A DNA stretch of 64,000 bases from Flavobacterium oncorhynchi (GTDB taxonomy: Bacteria; Bacteroidota; Bacteroidia; Flavobacteriales; Flavobacteriaceae). Shown piece after piece: positions 42,346 through 51,296 of this stretch. Made by a program: the position numbers and the translations under genes. Location: contig NZ_MUHA01000031.1 of NCBI RefSeq assembly GCF_002217355.1, positions 27,443-91,442 of the forward strand. Reading direction: 5' to 3'. How positions within the stretch are numbered: the stretch's first letter is position 1; each line of letters begins with the position of its first letter. The notes beneath the pieces are model-generated. The model made no database searches. It saw nothing but the letters and a program-made list of their open reading frames with translations, and was not told the DNA's origin.

Positions 42346-44103
42346 TTAAATAGGTTGTACTATTTCACCAAACCAGTGCTGTAAGCCTAGAATAGCATTA
42401 GCCGATAATTCTTGTGTGAATAAAAGGCTTAGACGATGCTTAGGTCGAGAACACGCAACGTAAAAAAGATTTCTGTTTCTTTCAAATGCATCTCGATTGC
42501 CCTCAGGTACATTTCCGGAGTTGACATGCTCAAGCATCTGATTCCAATTATAATGATTCCATCCCCTTCCAAACACAACAATTACGTTGTCAAATTGAGC
42601 GCCTTTGACTCCGTGCTTCGTGGAATAAATGGTTTTGTCATCTATGTATTTCGCCAAATTACCAATTTCGGGATAAGGAATTGTGCGAATACCATCATAT
42701 TTCGTTAGGAAATTTTTATCCTCGTCACTACGCTCTGATTCGGGCTGAAGTCGAACTGTCGCTATGCGGTTTTCACGCTCATCGATTTTCTTTGGTAGCC
42801 TTGGTTTTGAAGTCACTTTAAGCAAATCTATAACGCTGCCAATTGTACCATTGGTGCGCTCATCATTTAGCTGCATCATAGCGTCATGCCAGACCTGCTT
42901 ATCGCTATGTCTTCTAATTCGATTGGTATTAATTCTAAATGCTTCTATCATTAAGCCATAACGCTTTTCTAAAAATGCCGCAGCACCTATCTCTACCGTG
43001 TCGGTTAAAAATGAAATGTATTCATTGTTCTTTTTCAGGTAATCATCTGAGTCAGAAAATGCAGAGGAAACAGTTTGATATCCTTGCTCAGAAGCAAGTA
43101 CATTGTTTGTCAGCATTAATATTTTTGTAGTTTCAGGAGAAATATTCCATCCTGATGCCCGCAGGAGTTCTTTGAGTGTTTCCAAGCGTTCATGCGCTAC
43201 ATCTTCGGGTAAATCACCATTCCAGTGTGCTCCAGTACGTCGCTCTCCAGTAAAATTGTTTGTATGATAAACACTGATTTCGCCAGCAGAAGTTGGGTCA
43301 TGTTCGTGTTGAGGTAATTCAGGCCGCATATTATTTAATACATCAACAATGCTTTTATCCGATCTGAAATTAGCCTGCTTTCCGATTGAAAGTAATTTAC
43401 CATCTGTAGCTTGTATCAATCCGCACGAGCTTGAACCATATATTTTTTGCCAGTGGTCTCCAAAAAAACCAATCAATGGTCCTTCTTCGGTTTCGATAAA
43501 ATTCTCCACCAATGTATTTGCTAAAGATAAGTTCGTATCTTGATATTCGTCAATCAATAGCACCGGATATTTGTTTGCAAATATCTTTCTAAATTTTAAG
43601 TCGCTTAATAGTGATGTAAAAAGTTTAATTACATCGTCATGATGCAAGAAAATCTCCGTGTCAGTAATTTTGGGATATCCCAAATTATAAATGACTTTTT
43701 GGTCAGTAATACCACCAGCCACTTCAATTCTTGCAACCCATTTCTCCCCCAAGGCAGATATCCTATCCCGTAAAGGTTTTTGAAAAACCTGCATGACTTG
43801 CCAAGCAAAAGCATGAATTGTATCAGCGATTATAACCGGATGATTGTCAGTACGAGATTTAATTTCATCTTTTGCGACATTAGTATAAGTGATACAAGCT
43901 ATTTTTTTATTTGCTCTTTCAAACTCCACTGAATATTTTGATATTAAATGTTTTAATGCTTTAATGAGCGTATAAGTTTTTCCTGCGCCTGCGCCTGCTT
44001 CAACAAGAAAATTTTGATGCTCATCAATCGCCTTGAGCACTTGCATTAAACATTCTTGCGATGCTTTTTCTGCCGGACTGGTTTGATCTTCTTCTGCCAT
44101 CAT
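42346..44103 (-). CDS. gajB: Gabija GajB-like UvrD/Rep-type helicase
   Basis: A 585-residue superfamily 1A helicase with all motifs: Walker A GAGAGKT (37-43), CITYTNVAKDEI, TIHAFAWQV, Walker B LLIDEYQDTN, FGDHWQKIYG, ANFRSDKSIV, STKHGVKGAQFDNVIV and FYVACSRPKHRL. It starts two bases after an OLD-family nuclease gene. That two-gene arrangement defines Gabija, where GajB is thought to sense DNA ends or consume nucleotides and work with GajA. At 585 residues it is longer than the Bacillus cereus protein (about 494). It could alternatively be a generic OLD-helicase pair. Confidence 0.68.
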   Translation of the reverse strand: MMAEEDQTSPAEKASQECLMQVLKAIDEHQNFLVEAGAGAGKTYTLIKALKHLISKYSVEFERANKKIACITYTNVAKDEIKSRTDNHPVIIADTIHAFAWQVMQVFQKPLRDRISALGEKWVARIEVAGGITDQKVIYNLGYPKITDTEIFLHHDDVIKLFTSLLSDLKFRKIFANKYPVLLIDEYQDTNLSLANTLVENFIETEEGPLIGFFGDHWQKIYGSSSCGLIQATDGKLLSIGKQANFRSDKSIVDVLNNMRPELPQHEHDPTSAGEISVYHTNNFTGERRTGAHWNGDLPEDVAHERLETLKELLRASGWNISPETTKILMLTNNVLASEQGYQTVSSAFSDSDDYLKKNNEYISFLTDTVEIGAAAFLEKRYGLMIEAFRINTNRIRRHSDKQVWHDAMMQLNDERTNGTIGSVIDLLKVTSKPRLPKKIDERENRIATVRLQPESERSDEDKNFLTKYDGIRTIPYPEIGNLAKYIDDKTIYSTKHGVKGAQFDNVIVVFGRGWNHYNWNQMLEHVNSGNVPEGNRDAFERNRNLFYVACSRPKHRLSLLFTQELSANAILGLQHWFGEIVQPI

Positions 44104-44105
44104 TT

Positions 44106-46373
44106 TTATTGTACAAGTTCAACAATTGCTTCCTCAACTTCTTGTGAAGGCTTGTTCGGTCTGAGTGCCAGCCATTGTAAACCTTCAACAATATACTTTG
44201 GTGCTTTCCAATCCGTTTTTTCCAATCCGTACTCTAAAGCGAAACCAGACTTATTCTTGTTGTCTGGCGCATTATCGTCAGCAAACTTCTCAATCTCTGA
44301 AATCGACGCTCCTGTTACTGCAAATAGATCGCGATTGGCTAAAATTAAAGCTTCTTCGAAACTTCTTCCGCATCCAATAAGCCCATCCTCTGGAATTTGA
44401 TAAGCAATCCGTCGGGAACCTGCAACTTTTTGATCAGCTGTTTTAGCTAAGCAATCCGCCATTGGATAATAACCGGCTGTACCTGGTGCGAACCAATTTT
44501 TTATTCCTGCATTTGAACTATGTGTGCCTTCGCTTACAATTGATCCTGGATATGAAGTTTTATTGTCCTTTACTGTGGAAACAACGGCATCAATGTCAGT
44601 GATAACGAGGCACCTCAGTTCTAAAAAGTCTAAAAATTTATAAAAATGGTGTGCATAGGCACCACCAACTTCGATTACGCTAATGTATTGTGTCTCCAGT
44701 GTAGGACAGTCTTCGACGGACAACGTGGTTTCGTCCAAAGAAGCATTGTCAACTGCTTCTGCTGCCGTAATAGGAACTTCGTGAGTTGAAATCGCCTCGG
44801 GAGCGTTGGTGTCCTTTTCAGCTTCTTTCTCTGTATCCGGAAGCTGAGCTCGAATTTCTCTGGTCACAGTATCTTTTAGATCCTCTTCATCAATAACTAT
44901 ATCAGTTGAAGGATTTACAGTTAATTTGGCCTTCGTCAAAGCATCGCTTTTGCTAATTAGTAATGGCATCATTAGTCGCTCTGCAATACCTTCAATCAAA
45001 ATGGCTTTATCTGCAAAGTAAAGATCACATTTTGTAAGAGTTAGATATTTGTGTAAAAATTCTTTGTCAACCTGCAGTTCATCAGCACGAAATTCTTTTC
45101 GCAGATCTTTTATTGTTGTTTCTCTTTGTTCATTATTGGAAGTTAGAAAATATCGTATAGCCTCAAATTCCGCTTCATTGGCAATATGAGTTGAGTGTGT
45201 AGTTACAACAAATTGTACGGGCCAAGGTTTTCCTTCATTTAAAACATTTGAAAATTCTTCTGCAATTTCGTAAAGCTTCTTAATAAATATCTGCTGCATC
45301 TGTGGATGAAGGTGTGCTTCAGGCTCTTCAATAAAGATTATGTCTAGACTATTGCTAACCGGTCTACTTTGATATTGACGAAAAAACTCAAATAATTGAA
45401 ACAAAATATAAATTAGATTTCTTGATCCAAGGCCATTATATGTTTCTGGCAAGAATAGGTTGTCGCCCTGATTGTATCTTATTTTGGTATGACTATCTAA
45501 GATGTTTGACACGTCGAGACGCGTTTCTGTACTTAGGTTTGGGTCGGCCAAACCAGGATAGCCAAATAGTGCTAACGCTGGAAGCAGTTTGTCAAGTTTT
45601 CCATTAAAATCTGTATCAACTTTTTCTTGAATTTCATCTATAATAACTTGCAGTGCCTCTGACTTTTCTTTCATGTCTTCAGGTGCTGAATCAGATTTTG
45701 ATGTTTTAAAAAGTTGCGACAATACTTTACCTAGTACGTCCTTTTCTGAATGTGTCACATCATCAAGGCCACGCTGTGCATTGATGAAACCTGCTCCAAT
45801 AACGGCTTTAAATTTAGAGTGATCCATTGCCGCAACATTAGTTTCATCATTTGGATCTTGTGCAAATATCTTAGCTTCAAAAAGATTAGGAATTTTTTCT
45901 CGTAATGACTTAAGAAATGCCGCAATGCTTTCAGCACTATCGTCAGTAGTTCCTTCAAATAAGTTATCTAATTTACCATCTTTCAAAGTGTATTGAACCA
46001 AGATAACGGCAGTGTTACTTGCTACGTTAAGATCGATAATAAAATCACTTAGTGCGCCCAAGTCTTCAGCGTCAATAGGATATTCAATTGTAATTTTAAT
46101 TTCAATTGAGGGAATATCAGCTCGAATTTCTTGATCATTTGCACCGCTTAGCTTTTTCTGCAATGCAGATTTAAAACCTTCGATAGAAGAAATACTGAAA
46201 TCAAAAAGCGAAAAAGTTGGGTTTTTATCCCCTATCAGCCTTCGGAAAATTTCGGTTAATGAGGTTTTTCCAGAATTGTTTCTACCTACCACGACGGTAG
46301 TGTAATCTTCTAAGCTAAGAACAACCTTCTTTAATAGCCTAAAATTTCCTATTTCTATTGTTTTAATCTTCAT
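44106..46373 (-). CDS. gajA: Gabija GajA-like OLD-family ATPase-Toprim nuclease
   Basis: A 755-residue protein. The ABC-type ATPase has Walker A GRNNSGKT (30-37), Walker B IIFIEEPEAHLHP and the switch His in VTTHSTHIAN. The Toprim nuclease follows: Glu461 in AILIEGIAERL and Asp593/Asp595 in LVITDIDA. The two Toprim acidic sites are about 130 residues apart because of an acidic insertion (roughly 485-565, rich in Glu, Asp, Thr and Ala) not typical of Gabija or OLD proteins. GajA nicks specific DNA when nucleotide levels fall. Its own gene has a promoter box upstream, and the helicase gene follows directly. Confidence 0.68.
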   Translation of the reverse strand: MKIKTIEIGNFRLLKKVVLSLEDYTTVVVGRNNSGKTSLTEIFRRLIGDKNPTFSLFDFSISSIEGFKSALQKKLSGANDQEIRADIPSIEIKITIEYPIDAEDLGALSDFIIDLNVASNTAVILVQYTLKDGKLDNLFEGTTDDSAESIAAFLKSLREKIPNLFEAKIFAQDPNDETNVAAMDHSKFKAVIGAGFINAQRGLDDVTHSEKDVLGKVLSQLFKTSKSDSAPEDMKEKSEALQVIIDEIQEKVDTDFNGKLDKLLPALALFGYPGLADPNLSTETRLDVSNILDSHTKIRYNQGDNLFLPETYNGLGSRNLIYILFQLFEFFRQYQSRPVSNSLDIIFIEEPEAHLHPQMQQIFIKKLYEIAEEFSNVLNEGKPWPVQFVVTTHSTHIANEAEFEAIRYFLTSNNEQRETTIKDLRKEFRADELQVDKEFLHKYLTLTKCDLYFADKAILIEGIAERLMMPLLISKSDALTKAKLTVNPSTDIVIDEEDLKDTVTREIRAQLPDTEKEAEKDTNAPEAISTHEVPITAAEAVDNASLDETTLSVEDCPTLETQYISVIEVGGAYAHHFYKFLDFLELRCLVITDIDAVVSTVKDNKTSYPGSIVSEGTHSSNAGIKNWFAPGTAGYYPMADCLAKTADQKVAGSRRIAYQIPEDGLIGCGRSFEEALILANRDLFAVTGASISEIEKFADDNAPDNKNKSGFALEYGLEKTDWKAPKYIVEGLQWLALRPNKPSQEVEEAIVELVQ

Positions 46374-46408
46374 TACGCAAACTTTCTTAAATCAGGTTAC
46401 TATCTAGT

Positions 46409-46416
46409 CAAAGATA
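46409..46416 (-). promoter_or_regulatory. Candidate promoter -7 box of the Gabija-like operon
   Basis: TATCTTTG on the minus strand matches TAnnTTTG, 36 bases upstream of the gajA-like start. No ideal -33 TTG is seen. Confidence 0.5.
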
Positions 46417-46738
46417 CCTAAAATTTCAACAAAATGCTGTGCTAAAATAATCTTACAAGATCTCGATAAACATTAAGTACAGTTACACTAATTTAAAGAT
46501 TAATGCTTATTAAAATTGAACTGTTTCGTATTTAGTATTACATTGTGATCCTTTTGCTATTCCGGAGGTAGAATACGCACATTATAATGAGCAAAGCAAC
46601 TTTGATTACATTGTAAAAAATATAAATTAATCATCCTGCCATTTTAACCATGGCAGGAATTATCCGTGGAGCTGATAAACGGTATTTAAAATTAACAACT
46701 TTAACATTTAATTTATTTTAACTTATACTTATAATAAG

Positions 46739-46746
46739 TACCTTTG
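46739..46746 (+). promoter_or_regulatory. Candidate promoter -7 box of the Cys-rich protein gene
   Basis: TACCTTTG matches TAnnTTTG, 19 bases before the start codon. No ideal -33 TTG is seen upstream. Confidence 0.5.
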
Positions 46747-46765
46747 TTGTATACATTTACTTCTC

Positions 46766-47137
46766 ATGAAAAGATTTTACATCATATTAATTGTTACCCT
46801 TGGCCTCTTCCTAGTGCCAACGGCAACTTTTGCATGTGGAAATCTTTCAAAGAAAGCTTCCTGTACTAAGGAAACTTCTAAAACCCATAATGAGGATTGC
46901 TGCTCAGAAGAAGGCAGTCATTCCAAAAAGGAAAACCATGATGGATGCGGTCATAAATGTGGACATGCTTCATGCGGGTGTGCTTCAGTTTGTAATGGAG
47001 GTATCTCCTTTTTAAACGAACTAGAATTCAAAAACAATACTTTGAGTCTTTTTTCTCAAAAACAAAAATTCTACAATTCAGAAACCTCAATTTTAACAGG
47101 TTTCTATTCTATCTGGCTTATACCTAAAATAAGCTAA
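46766..47137 (+). CDS. Secreted Cys/His-rich putative metal-binding protein
   Basis: A 123-residue protein with a signal peptide (MKRFYIILIVTLGLFLVPTA, cleavage near TFA). The mature region begins CGN and is packed with thiols and imidazoles: CGNLSKKASC, EDCCSEEGSH, GCGHKCGHASCGCASVC. That makes 13 Cys and about 6 His in 60 residues. The C terminus (about 85-123) is unrelated and mildly hydrophobic. It is not homologous to a named metallothionein that I recognise. The position at the head of the copper region suggests a periplasmic metal buffer or sensor. Confidence 0.75.
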   Translation: MKRFYIILIVTLGLFLVPTATFACGNLSKKASCTKETSKTHNEDCCSEEGSHSKKENHDGCGHKCGHASCGCASVCNGGISFLNELEFKNNTLSLFSQKQKFYNSETSILTGFYSIWLIPKIS

Positions 47138-47140
47138 AAA

Positions 47141-47174
47141 CCTTTTTTGATAGCCATACGTGTGTCAAAAAAGG
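47141..47174. terminator. Possible bidirectional hairpin terminator
   Basis: Perfect ten-base arms CCTTTTTTGA and TCAAAAAAGG enclose a 14-base loop four bases after the stop of the Cys-rich gene. There is no U-run on the plus side, so efficiency is uncertain. Confidence 0.45.
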
Positions 47175-47290
47175 AAGGCATTTGCTTTTCATTTATTTTA
47201 ATTTTTCGCTTATATAGAATAATAGTCTATACACCTCGTATATACAATTATTTCTCATAAGGCTACATTCACTTCTAAATACATTTTAAA

Positions 47291-48145
47291 ATGAAATCAA
47301 TTCAAAAAGGATTGATGGCAATTACAATATTGCTATCAGTCATAGTGTATGGCGCACCTATAAAAAATGCCAAAACCGTAAACACAAAAATTTATGGTAA
47401 TTGTCTAATGTGCAAAACTGCTATTGAAAAAGCAGGAAACATCAAAAATATTGCTTTGGTAAACTGGGATGAGAACACCAAAATTGCGGCCATTACCTAC
47501 GACCAGAAGAAAACAAATCAGGATGAGATCCTTAAACGAATTGCCTTAGCGGGATATGACAGTGAGCAATTCTTATCTCCTGCCGAAGCATATGCAAAAC
47601 TTCCACAATGCTGCCAATATGAAAGAACAAATAAGATGGCTGTCCCAATCAAAGAATCAAAAATGGATATGGAGAAAATGGATCATTCCCAGCATACAAC
47701 CGCAGTTCTTCCAGATGCACAACAAGACAGTCCATTTAAAACAATTTTCGACAACTACTTTGAGTTAAAAGATGCTTTAGTGAAAACAGATGCCAAGACT
47801 ACTGCAATCAAATCTAAAGAGCTTCTTACTGCAATCAATGCTGTTAAAATGGACAACCTAAAACCTAAAGAACATACTGCATGGATGAATGTAATGAAAA
47901 GTTTAGCTACAGATGCAAAAAACATTTCTGAAACCCAGGATATTAAGAAACAAAGAGAATCCTTTAAAAGCTTATCTAAAAACACTTATGATCTTATAAA
48001 AACTACCAATCAGCCACAACCAGTTTATTATAATCATTGCCCAATGGTTGATGCGAATTGGCTGAGCAAAGAAAGTGGTATCAAGAATCCGTATTACGGT
48101 TCCCAGATGCTAAGCTGTGGATCAACTATAGAAACAATCAAATAA
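47291..48145 (+). CDS. HMA-DUF3347 two-domain periplasmic copper-resistance protein
   Basis: A 284-residue protein with a signal peptide (MKSIQKGLMAITILLSVIVYG). Residues 30-100 form a heavy-metal-associated-like domain with GNCLMCK in place of the usual GMTCxxC, keeping the CxxC pair. A His/Met-rich linker (DMEKMDHSQH) follows, and residues 145-284 are DUF3347 with the end signature HCPMVD...MLSCGS. DUF3347 occurs with copper efflux genes in Bacteroidota. It is thought to bind metal through the CPM/CG residues, but this is unproven. It is probably the first gene of the metal block. Confidence 0.82.
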   Translation: MKSIQKGLMAITILLSVIVYGAPIKNAKTVNTKIYGNCLMCKTAIEKAGNIKNIALVNWDENTKIAAITYDQKKTNQDEILKRIALAGYDSEQFLSPAEAYAKLPQCCQYERTNKMAVPIKESKMDMEKMDHSQHTTAVLPDAQQDSPFKTIFDNYFELKDALVKTDAKTTAIKSKELLTAINAVKMDNLKPKEHTAWMNVMKSLATDAKNISETQDIKKQRESFKSLSKNTYDLIKTTNQPQPVYYNHCPMVDANWLSKESGIKNPYYGSQMLSCGSTIETIK

Positions 48146-48158
48146 TCCCAAATCAAAA

Positions 48159-49229
48159 ATGAAAAATATAATTACAGGTACTTCAATCCTTGGAGCATTA
48201 ATCTTAGGAACCCTATGGCTGTCTTCTTGCAGTAAATCAGATGATATGAATATGTCCGATCCAAAATTGAATATAAACTATCCTGCCGCATATGTGGTCA
48301 ATGGTCAGGACGGCACAATTTCAGTAATCAAATTGGCAACCAATGAAGTTACAGAGACCGTCAGCCTTATGGGGACCGGAACCGATATGATCATGTGGCC
48401 GCACCACATTTCTTTACATTCTAATCACCTGGCCATTGGCGTGCCCGGAATGGACTTCTCTGCCGGTCATACTGCCGGCATGGAAGGAATGACAGGTAAA
48501 CTCCTAGTAATTGATGCCGTCAATGGAACAACTGTAAAAAACATTAACCTGCCAATGATGAACCATAACACGATCTACAGTCCAAATGGTTTAGAAATTT
48601 GGGTACCTCAAATGGACATGAATGGAAAAGTTCTGGTTTATGATGCATTAACATACACATTGAAAAATACCATTGCAGTGGGCATGATGCCTGCTGAGCT
48701 TACCTTTTCTTCTGACGGGACTAAGGCTTATGTTGCTAATGGAGATGATAATACTGTGTCAGTTATAAATACGACAAGCAAACAAGTTACAGCCACTGTT
48801 GCTGTAGGGAACAACCCTGTGGGTGCTTGGACAGGAAGTGATGCCAGAATGTATGTTGATAATGAAGACGGGCAATCTATCTCGGTAATCAATGTGGCAA
48901 CGGATGCTGTAGATCAAACAATTGATTTAGGATTTATGCCTGGAATAGCGTCTCATAATGGTAGTAAGAAAGAACTTTGGGTAAGCGATCCAGTTAATGC
49001 AAAAGTACATTATTGGACTTGGGACCAGACTATGATGATGTGGATGCATGGAGGTGTATTTACTACTGGCGCTGGTGCCCATGCAATAACATTTACAGCG
49101 GATGGCAATACAGCATATGTGACCAATCAGACAGCCAATACAGTCTCTGTAGTCAATGTATCAAATCACACTGTCTCTAAAACCATTAATGTAGGCCGAA
49201 AACCCAACGGGTTGGTGCTAAAAATGTAA
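48159..49229 (+). CDS. YncE-like beta-propeller lipoprotein, Met-rich
   Basis: A 356-residue predicted lipoprotein (leader ending LWLSSC). The body is a seven-bladed beta propeller with repeated YVxNxxxxTVSVIN units (AYVVNGQDGTISVI, AYVANGDDNTVSVI, MYVDNEDGQSISVI, AYVTNQTANTVSVV). Met and His are unusually frequent for a propeller: MNMSDP, MIMWPHH, MEGMTG, PMMNHN, MMMWMHG. They could bind Cu(I). The gene starts 13 bases after the HMA-DUF3347 gene. YncE-like proteins bind DNA or ligands in other bacteria, so a metal role is inferred from composition and context. Confidence 0.82.
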   Translation: MKNIITGTSILGALILGTLWLSSCSKSDDMNMSDPKLNINYPAAYVVNGQDGTISVIKLATNEVTETVSLMGTGTDMIMWPHHISLHSNHLAIGVPGMDFSAGHTAGMEGMTGKLLVIDAVNGTTVKNINLPMMNHNTIYSPNGLEIWVPQMDMNGKVLVYDALTYTLKNTIAVGMMPAELTFSSDGTKAYVANGDDNTVSVINTTSKQVTATVAVGNNPVGAWTGSDARMYVDNEDGQSISVINVATDAVDQTIDLGFMPGIASHNGSKKELWVSDPVNAKVHYWTWDQTMMMWMHGGVFTTGAGAHAITFTADGNTAYVTNQTANTVSVVNVSNHTVSKTINVGRKPNGLVLKM

Positions 49230-49366
49230 ATCCTATCCTAAAAAGGTCTTCAAAATGCCAACTGGAGATTGAATTTGCACAATCAAAAAAAGAATAATTC
49301 GTATAACACTCAAATAAAAGAATGTTGGACAAAACAACATTTATAAGAGATCAAAAACTAAAAAAA

Positions 49367-50059
49367 ATGAAAAAAATAATTTTCTCAACCCTTGTAATGG
49401 TAATTGTACTTGCAGCCTGTAATTCAAAAAACAAAGAAACTACAACGCCTGAAGCTACTTCCGGGACCACTCAGAATGATTCACAATTGTACGCCTGTTC
49501 CATGCATCCTGAAGTTACAGGAAAAAAAGGAGACAAATGTTCCAAATGCGGAATGGAATTAACCGAGCCAGTAAAGGAAATTACTGAAAAAAGTGCAGAG
49601 GTAAAAACAACTCAAGCTGCTCAAGCAACATTTTCTATAAACGAAATTGTGAGCAATTATCTAACTTTAAAAAATGCATTAACCAAAGATGATACAAAAG
49701 GAGCTGCAAATGCCGGACAAGCATTGTATGCAATTTTTAATAATGTAAATCCCAATTCAATAGATGCGAAATTAAAGTCAGAATATCTTGACATTGCTGA
49801 TGATGCTAAAGAACACGCAGAACATATTGGAGCTAACGGTGGAAATATCGAACACCAAAGAGAGCATTTTGCCATGTTAAGTAAAGACTTGAATGATTTG
49901 ATAAAATCTTTCAAATCAGAGCAAAAATTGTATCAAGATTTTTGCCCTATGTATGATGGTGGGAAAGGAGCTATTTGGATAAGCGAAACTAAGGAAATCA
50001 AGAATCCATATCAAGGAAAAAAAATGCTAACCTGTGGTTCTATGAAAAAAGAACTGTAG
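49367..50059 (+). CDS. HMBD-DUF3347 lipoprotein
   Basis: A 230-residue predicted lipoprotein (MKKIIFSTLVMVIVLAAC). ATG at 49322 would add 15 residues ahead of the signal and is disfavoured. A heavy-metal-binding module YACSMHPEVTGKKGDKCSKC, ending CGMEL, lies at about residues 45-70. DUF3347 (about 90-230) contains EHAEHIGANGGNIEHQREHF, FCPMYDGG and MLTCGSM. The downstream gene is nearly the same in its DUF3347 part, indicating recent duplication. It is presumably a periplasmic metal binder. Confidence 0.84.
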   Translation: MKKIIFSTLVMVIVLAACNSKNKETTTPEATSGTTQNDSQLYACSMHPEVTGKKGDKCSKCGMELTEPVKEITEKSAEVKTTQAAQATFSINEIVSNYLTLKNALTKDDTKGAANAGQALYAIFNNVNPNSIDAKLKSEYLDIADDAKEHAEHIGANGGNIEHQREHFAMLSKDLNDLIKSFKSEQKLYQDFCPMYDGGKGAIWISETKEIKNPYQGKKMLTCGSMKKEL

Positions 50060-50307
50060 GACAGTTAACTACTTACTTATAAATATATCGGGTTATTTAC
50101 ATAATAACCAATCAATGTTCCGGTGACTACTGATGTTCCGAATTTATTGAAATGGAAAAAATGCATCTAATTTTTTAGACTGCCCTTTGATCCGTTCTTT
50201 AACCAAATAGTCACTGATGATATGTGTTTTCATGTAAGTAAGTTGATATACATATTTTCAGAAACATCAATAGTACCCTTTTTTTAAACAATTAAAATTA
50301 AATAAAA

Positions 50308-50820
50308 ATGAAAAATGTAATTCTTTCAGCCATAGTTATGGTATTTGTAATGGTTTCTGGTAATGCACAAAGTAAAAAAACAGAGACTAAATTTTCAACT
50401 GAACAAATTGTAGCAAATTATTTAGCATTAAAAAATGCACTTGCAAAAGATGACACCAACGGAGCTGCTAAAGCTGGAAAAGCATTGTATGCGACTTTCA
50501 AAAGCGTAAATATAAAATCGATAGATCCAAAATCCAAAGCAGCATATCTTGATATAGCCGACGATGCCAAAGAGCACGCAGAACATATTGGGGCTAATGG
50601 TGGTAATATCGAGCATCAAAGAGAGCATTTTGCCCTACTGAGTAAAGACGTAAATGATTTGATCAAAACTTTTGGAGCTGCAAAAACACTATACCAGGAT
50701 TCTTGTCCTATGTATGATGGTGGAAAAGGAGCTATCTGGATTAGTGAAACAAAAGAGATAAAAAACCCTTACTATGGTTCCAAAATGCTTACCTGCGGTT
50801 CAATGAAAAAACAATTGTAA
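50308..50820 (+). CDS. DUF3347 protein, recent duplicate
   Basis: A 170-residue secreted protein (signal MKNVILSAIVMVFVMVSGNA). It consists of DUF3347 alone, about 75% identical by eye to the domain in the preceding gene, with long exact blocks such as DDAKEHAEHIGANGGNIEHQ and GGKGAIWISETKEIKNPY. The HMBD module of its neighbour is missing. A 248-base gap separates the two, so it could have its own promoter. It ends one base before the heme-protein start. Confidence 0.84.
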   Translation: MKNVILSAIVMVFVMVSGNAQSKKTETKFSTEQIVANYLALKNALAKDDTNGAAKAGKALYATFKSVNIKSIDPKSKAAYLDIADDAKEHAEHIGANGGNIEHQREHFALLSKDVNDLIKTFGAAKTLYQDSCPMYDGGKGAIWISETKEIKNPYYGSKMLTCGSMKKQL

Positions 50821-50821
50821 A

Positions 50822-51292
50822 ATGAAACGATTCATCAGAAAGATTCTTTTTATTGGGTTAATTATTTTTCTACTGATGCAATTGTATCAGCCTGCCCGAA
50901 ATTCCGATTACGGGCAGGTTTTACCAATTCACATTTCGAGAGTCTATCCCATTCCCAAGAATGTACAAAAGATTCTTCAGACTTCCTGTTATGATTGTCA
51001 CAGCAACAACACGCAATATCCATGGTACTCCTACATACAGCCGGCACGTACTTTCATGGAGGGACACATTACTAAGGGTAAAGAAAATTTGAATTTTAGC
51101 CAATGGGGAAGTTATTCCAAACGAAAACAGGAAAATAAATTAGACCGAATTGCCAAGCAGATAAAAGCCAACGAAATGCCTTTGGCTTCCTATACGCTGA
51201 TCCATAAAAATGCAGTGCTGAATAATGTTCAGAAAGAACAACTGCTCAATTGGATTGAAAAAGTAAGCGATAGTCTTGCACAAATAAATTAA
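50822..51292 (+). CDS. Membrane-anchored c-type heme protein (Haem_bd family)
   Basis: A 156-residue protein with an N-terminal signal anchor (FIRKILFIGLIIFLLMQLY). The single heme c motif is CYDCH in TSCYDCHSNNTQYPWYSYIQ, followed by a conserved Trp/Tyr segment and GKENLNFSQW, all typical of the heme-binding domain of Bacteroidota. A Met or Lys ligand is not evident. It lies between DUF3347 and the RND pump gene with gaps of 1 and 4 bases, so it belongs to the cus operon. It may reduce or oxidise copper at the envelope. Confidence 0.85.
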   Translation: MKRFIRKILFIGLIIFLLMQLYQPARNSDYGQVLPIHISRVYPIPKNVQKILQTSCYDCHSNNTQYPWYSYIQPARTFMEGHITKGKENLNFSQWGSYSKRKQENKLDRIAKQIKANEMPLASYTLIHKNAVLNNVQKEQLLNWIEKVSDSLAQIN

Positions 51293-51296
51293 ATCT

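Larger units (their letters stand above)
46374..46765. other. Divergent intergenic region
   Basis: A gap of 392 bases between the divergent Gabija-like operon and the Cys-rich protein gene. It holds a -7 box for each direction (46409-46416 minus, 46739-46746 plus). No gene or strong repeat is seen. Confidence 0.6.

Noticed and set aside
50130..50240. Minus-strand short frame in the gap between DUF3347 genes
   Set aside because: It gives only about 29 residues before a stop and has no family resemblance. It could be a relic but cannot be supported.
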